This document shows positions 33,716 through 40,817 of a stretch of DNA of 64,000 nucleotides, in pieces. Each line of letters begins with the position of its first letter. Within the stretch, counting starts at the first letter, position 1. Below the pieces are notes generated by a model that saw nothing but the letters and a program-made list of their open reading frames with translations, was not told the origin of the DNA and did not search any database. The stretch comes from JANQQN01 sp964519665 (GTDB lineage: Bacteria > Myxococcota > Kuafuiibacteriia > Kuafuiibacteriales > Kuafuiibacteriaceae): positions 62,001-126,000 of the forward strand of contig CAZFIV010000007.1 of assembly GCA_964519665.1 (NCBI GenBank). Reading direction: 5' to 3'. The position numbers and the translations under genes were made by a program.

Positions 33716-34204
33716 ATGGGGATTATGGCAAGTAAGCGGGAAGACTCGAACATTGTGGCTCGGATCAACCCGGCAGACGCGCATACCATTTTGGGGCGCG
33801 AGGCTCGGTTCAACGGAAAGCTGACCTTCGAAGGGGCGGTTCGCATCGACGGGAGATTCGAAGGAGAAATCTTTACGGACGATCTACTCCTGATCGGCCC
33901 TGGGGCCGAGGTCAAAGCCAAGCTGACCGTCGGCAGCGTCGTCATCAACGGAACGGTCGAGGGCGATATCGTTGCGAAGTCGTCGATCGAAATCAAAGCG
34001 CCCGGACGACTCAAAGGGAACATCGTGACCCCGGCGCTGGTGATCGAGAAGGGCGTCACCTTCGATGGGTCGTGCCAGATGGCCCAGGCCGCTCCGGCAG
34101 TTGCGGCGGCGCCCAAGGTTGCGCCCGCCGCGGTGCCGGCAAGTCCAAAGCCGGTACCCGTTGGGCCGCCGCCTCCTCCGCCGATGGCACCTCCCAAGAT
34201 GTAG
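33716..34204 (+). CDS. bactofilin
   Basis: A 162-residue polymer-forming cytoskeletal protein of the bactofilin (DUF583) family, with a right-handed beta-helix core of repeated strand-turn units (GKLTFEGAVRIDGRFEGEIF, INGTVEGDIVAK, LKGNIVTPALVIEKG). The C-terminus is Ala/Pro-rich. ATG 33716 has GTGAGGA 7 bases upstream; ATG 33683 overlaps the parB stop by 4 bp and would add 11 residues. In Myxococcus a bactofilin scaffold cooperates with a ParB-like protein and positions chromosome regions, so the parB-bactofilin pairing is consistent with a chromosome anchoring role here. Confidence 0.88.
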   Translation: MGIMASKREDSNIVARINPADAHTILGREARFNGKLTFEGAVRIDGRFEGEIFTDDLLLIGPGAEVKAKLTVGSVVINGTVEGDIVAKSSIEIKAPGRLKGNIVTPALVIEKGVTFDGSCQMAQAAPAVAAAPKVAPAAVPASPKPVPVGPPPPPPMAPPKM

Positions 34205-34207
34205 AGT

Positions 34208-35728
34208 TTAGTAGCCGTCGGTCGCGAACGGGTCGCTGTCGGGTTCGTGGCCTGGCGGCTCGTACCCTGGAAATGCGCCTCGTTGGCCGTCGCCATCGAG
34301 GCCCCGAGACTCGGAGCCGCTCGTTCCAAAGTCATACGTAGAGGGTCGCTCCGGGTCGTCCTCCCGACGGCGGGCCCCCGATAGCGAGCCTGCGCCTTCT
34401 ACGGGCGGTTCGCTTCCGGCGCTGGTGAGATTGCGGCTGAGCAGGACCATCAGTTGGCTCGGTGACTGGGGACCAACCTCGACCATGTATTCCATGTAGC
34501 CCTGTTTACGGATCGTGAGCATGAGGTGCTCGCCGTTCTTAGGGCGCTCTAGCTGGATGGGTGTCCGACCAAAGTTCTCGTAGCCCGAGTACACGCTCGC
34601 GCCAGGAGGACTGGAGACCACGGTGACCGTCGTGCTCCGGCCATCACTCTTGATGACGCCAGGCTGGCCGTCGTCCTGATTTTCCGGGCCGTAGTAGTTG
34701 TGCCAGAAGTCGCGCCGGACGTGGTCATCGTAAACTTGCGGATCGTCGGCCGACGCGTACAGGAACGCGGCCCCAAGGGCAGCCACAACCGCGAAGACGA
34801 CGGTGAAGTGCGATGCCGTGAGTCTTTTAGGTCCGCGGGTGGCCGCGTTATCGGACGGAAGAGCCTTGGCGGGACCCTCGCGCTGTTCCGCCTCGACCCA
34901 GTTGCCCGGCGCGTGGGTTTCGACACTGACGGGCACCGGCTGCGAACGTGGTCGCCCCGAGCGTTTGCTCTTCTTGGAGGCCGGCGTCCGGGCGGTCTTG
35001 AGGGGAACCGTCATCATGGCGGGCGCAGCCGTAGTGAGAGGGGCATTGTGGCCGCTGAGCGGCGCTCTAGCCGCGGTAACCGGGCGATGGGCGCCGGTCA
35101 CCGGACCGTGGGCGTCCATCGGCGATACTCTTGCACTGCGTCTTGCACTGCGTCTTGCACTGCGAGGGGCGTGAGCCGGATGGCCGGCCGCGGCTGCGGG
35201 CGCGGTCGTCGTACTCTGGGGCCCCGTACGTTCACCTCGGTCGCCCGTGTAGGGTAGCTCAGAGAGTCTGATACCTGGATTGGTTGGGTCGGCGGCAGCG
35301 TCGAAGTACTGCTGGTCATGGGTCTCGAGCAAGCCTCGACCGACTTCTACGAAAGCCGCCGCCGTCTTGCTCTCAGGACCCCCGAGCAACCCCAGCTGGT
35401 GGGCGGGCACATCCACGCGGTGCGGCATCGCCAAAAACAAGGATCCAGTGTTCGGTTCAATGCCGAAGTCGAGGACCGGCAGTTTGTCGTCACGACCGAA
35501 AACATCTACGATTTTCGCTTCTCTAAAGAGCTCCCGGAGGAGTTCAACCCGGTTCGCAAGGTCGGGAACCGGGACGCTCTGGATCACGACAGTGGGATGC
35601 GGCGGGACGAGGTCACGGGCGAGGCACACCACGCTGCTCGACCTCTCTGCAAGGACCATCTCAACGCGGTACCGGCCACCGAGGACCGCGCCGGGGGCGT
35701 ACCCGACCTTGTATGGCTGCGCACCCAC
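34208..35728 (-). CDS. truncated pseudokinase / transmembrane / PEGA protein
   Basis: A 506-residue protein from GTG 35728 (the frame is open to 35899). The first 130 residues read like the start of a PEGA kinase (GAVLGGRYRVEMVLAERSS, then VVCLARDLV), but the glycine loop is gone and the Lys-bearing strand reads VVIQSVP. No HRD or DFG follows, so only a broken N-lobe remains. A disordered region with a SARR repeat comes next, then one transmembrane helix (about residue 310-330), then a PEGA domain (VSSPPGASVYSGYENFGRTP) and an acidic tail. It is convergent with the bactofilin gene (3 bp). Confidence 0.72.
   Translation of the reverse strand: MGAQPYKVGYAPGAVLGGRYRVEMVLAERSSSVVCLARDLVPPHPTVVIQSVPVPDLANRVELLRELFREAKIVDVFGRDDKLPVLDFGIEPNTGSLFLAMPHRVDVPAHQLGLLGGPESKTAAAFVEVGRGLLETHDQQYFDAAADPTNPGIRLSELPYTGDRGERTGPQSTTTAPAAAAGHPAHAPRSARRSARRSARVSPMDAHGPVTGAHRPVTAARAPLSGHNAPLTTAAPAMMTVPLKTARTPASKKSKRSGRPRSQPVPVSVETHAPGNWVEAEQREGPAKALPSDNAATRGPKRLTASHFTVVFAVVAALGAAFLYASADDPQVYDDHVRRDFWHNYYGPENQDDGQPGVIKSDGRSTTVTVVSSPPGASVYSGYENFGRTPIQLERPKNGEHLMLTIRKQGYMEYMVEVGPQSPSQLMVLLSRNLTSAGSEPPVEGAGSLSGARRREDDPERPSTYDFGTSGSESRGLDGDGQRGAFPGYEPPGHEPDSDPFATDGY
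35130..35164. repeat. 12-bp microrepeat inside the pseudokinase gene
   Basis: The unit CTTGCACTGCGT occurs three times in a row (the last copy ends in GCGA), encoding the repeated Ser-Ala-Arg-Arg stretch on the minus strand. A copy-number change of whole units would keep the frame, so this is a candidate length-variable linker. Confidence 0.85.
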
Positions 35729-36041
35729 CGCTTGGTTCCAAGAAACAATCGATCGGGGTAGATGAGCAAGCGAATCCGCCTTCGTTGCGATGCAACACTG
35801 CCATATTATTGCTCGAGGTACCGATCGGTCGGCTCTGGATGCCTCAGCATCAGTCAGATGCGGAAGGCGTCGGAGCGGATCGGTTCTCAGGGCGGTCAAC
35901 GAGGAGGGCCGACCTACAGTGTAACGGAGATGCGGCGGATCTCATGGTTGGATCGCTGAGCTCGGGGCATTCTCGATTTCGCTCTGCGGGCGTGATATCG
36001 CCGCCTTAAGGCAGCCGAGGGGCTGTTGAAGGAGTTCTGAG
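35729..36041. other. 313-bp intergenic region between the pseudokinase and aldolase genes
   Basis: The region is AT-richer than the flanks in places (CCATATTATTGC around 35803). It serves as the upstream region for both divergent genes. Short open frames here show no coding character. Near the right end a GCCTTAAGGC palindrome (36003-36012) precedes the AAGGAG ribosome site of the aldolase. I cannot place promoters with confidence. Confidence 0.5.
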
Positions 36042-36959
36042 ATGACCACCGATCGCGTTAAAGAGATTTTGAGCTGGTACAGATCCGAAAGCCCGGCGGT
36101 TCAGGGCAACCTGTATCGAATGTTGATGACCGGCCGCCTTGCAGGCACCGGCAAGCTCGTGATTTTGCCGGTTGACCAGGGGTTCGAGCACGGTCCCGCG
36201 CGAACGTTTGCCCCTAACGCCTCGGGTTACGACCCTCGCTACCACTTCGAGCTCGCCCTGGAGGCGGGCTGCAACGCCTATGCGGCGCCCAAAGGGCAAA
36301 TGGAAGCGGCCGTGGCCGAGTTTGCCGGCCAGATTCCGACGATCCTCAAGCTCAACAACTCCGACTCGCTGTACGCGGGAGAGGACCCCTGCCCGGCGAT
36401 CACTTCGTCCGTCAAGGACGCGGTTCATATGGGCTGTAGCGCGGTCGGCTTCACCATCTACCCCGGCTCGGCCCACCGCAACACGATGTATGGTCAGATT
36501 CAAGAGATCGCCGCCGAGGCCCGAGCAGCGGGCCTCATGACTGTCATCTGGTCGTATCCGCGCGGCTCGGGGCTCTCCAAGAAGGGAGAGACGGCGATCG
36601 ACATCGTCGCCTACGCGGCTCAAATCGCGGCCCAGCTGGGTGCGCACATCGTCAAGGTGAAGCCGCCTCACGACGGCATCGAGCTCGAAGCGGCCCGAAA
36701 GGTGTACGAACAGCAGGCCATCAAGGTCGATACACTGGCGGATCGCATTCGCCATGTCGTGCAGTCGACCTTCAACGGCCGTCGGGTCGTGATCTTCTCG
36801 GGCGGCGCCGCAAAGGGCGAAGAGGATGTTCTCGAGGAGATCCGCGGCATTCACGCGGGCGGCGGGTTCGGCTCCATCATGGGCCGGAACGCCTTCCAGC
36901 GCAGCCGGACGGACGCATTGTCGCTGCTCGGCAAGGTTCAGGATATCTACCTGAGCTGA
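36042..36959 (+). CDS. fbaB: Class I fructose-bisphosphate aldolase (DhnA/FbaB type)
   Basis: A 305-residue DhnA-type aldolase of the glycolytic/gluconeogenic pathway. It has the GKLVILPVDQGFEHGP start, LKLNNSDSL, IYPGS, and HIVKVKPP, where the Lys forms the Schiff base. The FSGGAAKGEEDV segment and GGGFGSIMGRNAFQR phosphate-binding loop are present. Length fits the family. A strong ribosome binding site (AAGGAG) sits 9 bases before ATG 36042. It is probably monocistronic. Confidence 0.93.
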   Translation: MTTDRVKEILSWYRSESPAVQGNLYRMLMTGRLAGTGKLVILPVDQGFEHGPARTFAPNASGYDPRYHFELALEAGCNAYAAPKGQMEAAVAEFAGQIPTILKLNNSDSLYAGEDPCPAITSSVKDAVHMGCSAVGFTIYPGSAHRNTMYGQIQEIAAEARAAGLMTVIWSYPRGSGLSKKGETAIDIVAYAAQIAAQLGAHIVKVKPPHDGIELEAARKVYEQQAIKVDTLADRIRHVVQSTFNGRRVVIFSGGAAKGEEDVLEEIRGIHAGGGFGSIMGRNAFQRSRTDALSLLGKVQDIYLS

Positions 36960-37073
36960 AACCCCATCGGCCCGGCCCGGCCCAGCACTGACTGCTGTGA
37001 AAGCCCGTTCCCAGGCTCGGCTTGGTCGCCGCCGCCTTGACGGCGGCCTCGCGGGAGAGGCACACGACCACCG

Positions 37074-37967
37074 ATGCAGCTCGATAGGGGACGCTGGATA
37101 GTCCTGATCATCGCCGTCGTTTCGATCGTCGTATGGATGACCGTTTTTCCGTTGGTGTTGACGCGAGGGCCTGCGGGCGCCTTTTCGGGCGAAGACGGCG
37201 GAACTTTGTGCATCGTAGGCGGCGAGTCGTCCAGCGACCGAGACTTGGTGCGTTTCGTTCGGCGCTTCCACTACATGGGCATCCGGGCCGAGGTCCGCAC
37301 CGGTAGCGAGGGGCAACTCTGCTTCGTTCTTTCGCTGGCTCGACGGCTGCCCCAGGCGACGCAGGGTGTATTGCGGAAAGGAGAATTGCGGGCGTTCGTG
37401 ATTCCCTTCGATCAGTCCACGTTGTTCGCGGATGATTCGGTGAACAGGGCGGCAGGGCTGCAGCGCCAAACCGATCCCCGACTCGGGCCGGAATGGATAG
37501 CGACGTCGACGGCCCCGGTCCATCGCCTACTCAAGGTGCGTCAAGATAAGTTGCAGGGGCCGGCGTTTGTGTATTGCCGCCGTTCGGTGTGTACGGCTAT
37601 TCTGACCGAGCCGGAACCGCTGTTCCAGGGACGCGACGTGATGGCCGCGTTCCCGATCAACACCGAGGACGATCAGCCAGCACTGCTGCTCCGATTGGCT
37701 CCTCCTCCGCTTCAGCGCATCACGGCGCGAGCGACGGGGGCCGAACGCAAGGTGCTTCAGCTCGCATTCGTGGTGGACGACCACATCATCTCGGTCGCCG
37801 ACGTCCCGGCCCCGGAAGCCGACGGGCAGGTCACCGTCCCTCTGGATCCCGCCATGCCCGATGTGACCTTCGAAGCGGCGATTCTCGCCGCAGTGCTCAC
37901 GACCGGGCCCCTCGAAGGTGCGTGGCGTCTTGAACGACTCGCTACCGATGACGACGGCGTTCCGTAG
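37074..37967 (+). CDS. SecD periplasmic-domain-like protein, single transmembrane anchor
   Basis: A 297-residue protein with one N-terminal helix (about 6-30) and an extracytoplasmic body. The body parallels the SecD P1 base (LRKGELRAFVIP as in KTAQLEFK) and head (PALLLRLAPPPLQRITARAT; LAFVVDDHIISVADVPAP as in LAIVLDGVVDSAPQI; then FEAAILAAVLTTGPL as in ATVLKAGALPAPV). The C-terminal membrane bundle of SecD is entirely missing, so it cannot be a proton-driven translocase. It may bind exported proteins or SecDF. Complete SecD and SecF are encoded at 3284-6262. The homology is read by eye. Confidence 0.6.
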   Translation: MQLDRGRWIVLIIAVVSIVVWMTVFPLVLTRGPAGAFSGEDGGTLCIVGGESSSDRDLVRFVRRFHYMGIRAEVRTGSEGQLCFVLSLARRLPQATQGVLRKGELRAFVIPFDQSTLFADDSVNRAAGLQRQTDPRLGPEWIATSTAPVHRLLKVRQDKLQGPAFVYCRRSVCTAILTEPEPLFQGRDVMAAFPINTEDDQPALLLRLAPPPLQRITARATGAERKVLQLAFVVDDHIISVADVPAPEADGQVTVPLDPAMPDVTFEAAILAAVLTTGPLEGAWRLERLATDDDGVP

Positions 37968-38097
37968 CACTGATCCGTCGGATAACGCCGGTCCGGACCT
38001 ATCCCACCCTTGATGCCAGCCGGTCCATCCCTCATTGTTTCGTACTGACCTCGGCGCCCGGAATCGGGCCGGGGGCAGCGAGCGCACGGAGGGCAAG

Positions 38098-40008
38098 ATG
38101 AGTAGGTACAAGGAAGTTTATCGCGAAGCGAAAGAAGATCCGGAAGGGTTCTGGGCGAAGGCTGCTGAAGACATCTTCTGGTACAAGAAATGGGACCGAG
38201 TTCTGTCGGAAGACCGACCGCAGTTCTACGAGTGGTTCGCCGGCGGGCTTACGAATACTTGCTATAACGCGCTCGACCGTCACGTCGAAGGAGGGCGCGG
38301 CGAGCAGCTGGCACTGATCCACGACAGCCCAGTCACCGACACCAAAACCACCTTTACCTATCGTGAACTCCTCAGCCGGGTCGCGGCCTTCGCTGGTGTT
38401 CTGAAGGCCCAGGGGATCGGGTACGGCGACCGCGTCGTCATCTATATGCCGATGGTGCCGGAGGCGGCCGTCGCGATGCTCGCTTGCACGCGCATCGGTG
38501 CGATTCACTCGGTGGTGTTCGGCGGCTTCGCCGCTCGGGAGCTCGCGACCCGAATCGACGACGCAGAACCAAAGGCGGTCGTAACCGCGTCCGGAGGTAT
38601 TGAAGGGAAGCGAGTGATTCCGTACAAACCGCTCCTCGACGAAGCCCTCCAGCTCTCCCGACACTCGGTGGAGAGGGTCATCGTGTTGCAGCGTCCGCAG
38701 GTGCAGGCCTCATTACAGCCAGGCCGCGATGTCGACTGGCAAGAAGCGCTTGCCGACGCTTCGCCGGCGGATTGCGTGCCCGTGAAGGCCACGGATCCTT
38801 GTTACATTCTGTATACCTCGGGGACCACCGGCATTCCGAAGGGAGTCGTCCGGGCCACCGGCGGTCACATCGTGGCGCTCGCCTGGAGCATGAAGAACGT
38901 CTATGGGGTCGAACCAGGCGACGTGTACTGGGCGGCTTCCGACGTGGGGTGGGTCGTTGGCCACTCATACATCGTGTACGCCCCGCTCTTTCATGGCTGC
39001 ACCACTGTCATGTACGAAGGCAAGCCGGTCGGAACGCCCGACGCCGGGGCGTTCTGGCGGGTCATCGCTGAGCACGGCGTGTCGGTCATGTTCACCGCTC
39101 CCACCGCGATCCGAGCGATTCGGAAGCAAGATCCGGACGGCAAGCTCCTCGACAAATACGACCTGTCCAAGTTTCGAGCGCAGTTCCTTGCCGGCGAGCG
39201 CTGCGACCCCGATACTCTGAAGTGGTGTCAAGAAAAGTTGCGAGTACCGGTGGTCGATCACTGGTGGCAAACCGAAACCGGATGGGCGATCGCCTCGAAC
39301 TGCCTCGGGATCGAAGAGCTTCCGGTAAAGCCGGGGTCGCCGACCTGCAGCGTTCCGGGGTGGGATGTTCAGATTCTGGACCCCGTGGGCGCGGTGATGG
39401 ACGCCAATCAAGTCGGCTCCATCATGATCAAGCTTCCATTGCCCCCTGGTAGTCTGCCGACGTTGTGGCGCAACGATGAGCGGTTTGTGCAATCGTACTT
39501 GTCGGAACACCCGGGATACTACAAGACCGGAGATGCCGGATTCATTGACGAGGACGGCTACATCTACGTCATGAGCCGAACCGACGACATCATCAACGTG
39601 GCCGGCCATCGTTTATCGACGGGGGGCATGGAGGAGGTTCTAGCCTCTCATCCCGACGTCGCCGAGTGCGCCGTGATCGGAGTCGCCGATATGCTCAAGG
39701 GGCAGGTACCCCTCGGTTTCGTCGTGCTCAAAGACGGAACGACCAAGAGTGAAGACGAGGTCGTGGCTGAAGTGATCAAGCTCGTTCGAGAGAAGATTGG
39801 TCCGGTCGCCGCGTTCAAGACGGCCGCGGTCGTCAAACGGCTCCCGAAGACGCGGTCGGGCAAGATCTTGCGGGGCACGATGCAAAAAATTGCTGACGCC
39901 CAGGATTACCGGATGCCCGCGACGATCGATGATCCTGACATTCTGACCGAGATCGAAGGAACGCTCCAGTCGATCGGTTACGCCGCCAAGGGCGCGGAGC
40001 GCACCTGA
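38098..40008 (+). CDS. prpE: Propionyl-CoA synthetase
   Basis: A 636-residue AMP-forming acyl-CoA synthetase that resembles PrpE. It has YTSGTTGIPKGVVRATGG (AMP-binding core), VYWAASDVGWVVGHSYIVY, HWWQTETGWAI, and the C-terminal GKILRGTMQKIAD with the catalytic Lys. The LYTSGTTGIPKG loop and the ADVGWVVGHSYIVYAPL segment favour a propionyl-CoA or acetyl-CoA role; PrpE is the better fit. GGAGG sits 5 bases before ATG 38098; the frame extends to 38035. Two hairpins lie after the stop. Confidence 0.9.
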   Translation: MSRYKEVYREAKEDPEGFWAKAAEDIFWYKKWDRVLSEDRPQFYEWFAGGLTNTCYNALDRHVEGGRGEQLALIHDSPVTDTKTTFTYRELLSRVAAFAGVLKAQGIGYGDRVVIYMPMVPEAAVAMLACTRIGAIHSVVFGGFAARELATRIDDAEPKAVVTASGGIEGKRVIPYKPLLDEALQLSRHSVERVIVLQRPQVQASLQPGRDVDWQEALADASPADCVPVKATDPCYILYTSGTTGIPKGVVRATGGHIVALAWSMKNVYGVEPGDVYWAASDVGWVVGHSYIVYAPLFHGCTTVMYEGKPVGTPDAGAFWRVIAEHGVSVMFTAPTAIRAIRKQDPDGKLLDKYDLSKFRAQFLAGERCDPDTLKWCQEKLRVPVVDHWWQTETGWAIASNCLGIEELPVKPGSPTCSVPGWDVQILDPVGAVMDANQVGSIMIKLPLPPGSLPTLWRNDERFVQSYLSEHPGYYKTGDAGFIDEDGYIYVMSRTDDIINVAGHRLSTGGMEEVLASHPDVAECAVIGVADMLKGQVPLGFVVLKDGTTKSEDEVVAEVIKLVREKIGPVAAFKTAAVVKRLPKTRSGKILRGTMQKIADAQDYRMPATIDDPDILTEIEGTLQSIGYAAKGAERT

Positions 40009-40030
40009 ATCGCGCAAAGTGCGCCCCGTT

Positions 40031-40090
40031 CCCCACCGGCAGCGCGGTGGGGCATTCGGCCCTCGAGCCGGTCCTGACCGGCTCAAAAAA
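40031..40090 (+). terminator. tandem perfect hairpins after prpE
   Basis: Two perfect inverted repeats follow the prpE stop: CCCCACCG-GCAGCG-CGGTGGGG (40031-40052) and GAGCCGGT-CCTG-ACCGGCTC (40065-40084), the latter followed by six A. A canonical intrinsic terminator has U after the stem, so the A tract is not typical. They could still block exonucleases or act as a protein site. Confidence 0.45.
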
Positions 40091-40146
40091 CGCGGAGGTC
40101 ATCGACCGTCGAAATAAACCGGGAGGGTCCGTGGTAGGTTGAGGCC

Positions 40147-40713
40147 ATGGAGTTTCCGTTTTTCACGCCGGTCGACCAGCGTCTCTACGAGAGCCGAATC
40201 GTCCAGATCTCGGGCGCTGTGTCGTCCGTGCTGGCGCACCAGGTGAATCGGCAGCTGCTGGCCCTCGAGCGCGAAGCGCCCGACCAGCCGATTTACCTGT
40301 ACGTGAACAGTCCCGGCGGCGAGGTGACGTCGGGGTTTGCCGTGTTCGATACCGCTCGTTTCATTCAGCCGGAAGTCTTCACGCTGGTGACCGGATTGGC
40401 GGCCAGCATGGGGTCCATCATCGCCCTCGCGGCCGAGAAGAAGAACCGGCTGGCCCTCCCCAATGCCAAGTTTCTGATTCACCAGCCGTTGATCTCTGGG
40501 GTGCTGACGGGAACCGCCACCGAGCTAGAGATTCATGCCAAAGACATCGTGAAGACCAAACGTCGAATCAACGAGCTTTACGCCGAAGAGACCGGGCGGA
40601 CGGTCGAAGAGGTGGAAGCCGCGACCGACCGCGACAACTGGCTCGATGCCTCCGAGGCGCTCGAGTTCGGTTTGATTAGCCGGATCGTTAGTCGGCGCAA
40701 CGAGATCTTCTGA
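40147..40713 (+). CDS. ATP-dependent Clp protease proteolytic subunit paralogue
   Basis: A 188-residue ClpP-fold serine protease. The catalytic triad is in place: Ser87 in GLAASMGS, His112 in FLIHQPL, Asp161 in ATDRDNWL. YVNSPGGEVTSG is the oxyanion/strand region. Several usual ClpP residues differ (SPGGEVTSGFAVFDT in place of SPGGSVTAGLAIYDT, and GVLTGTATELEIH in place of the GFQGQATDIEIH loop), so it looks like a ClpP paralogue. No clpX or clpA is adjacent. It begins 138 bp after prpE, across two hairpins, so it is probably transcribed separately. Confidence 0.88.
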   Translation: MEFPFFTPVDQRLYESRIVQISGAVSSVLAHQVNRQLLALEREAPDQPIYLYVNSPGGEVTSGFAVFDTARFIQPEVFTLVTGLAASMGSIIALAAEKKNRLALPNAKFLIHQPLISGVLTGTATELEIHAKDIVKTKRRINELYAEETGRTVEEVEAATDRDNWLDASEALEFGLISRIVSRRNEIF

Positions 40714-40817
40714 GCCTCTGAGCCGGGCGGGGGGCAGTGGCTCCTCTTTGAGACCGTATCCTGGGTCCCGCCGCGCCGAGCGTTGACCCGTTTGTCGCCA
40801 TCTGGTGTTGACTTCTG

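Noticed and set aside
35713..36009. 98-residue plus-strand open frame upstream of fbaB
   Set aside because: No ribosome binding site, no family, and it overlaps the start region of the pseudokinase gene.
36006..37523. 505-residue minus-strand open frame over fbaB and the SecD-like gene
   Set aside because: Antisense to a clear aldolase; no recognisable motif and Arg/His-rich composition.
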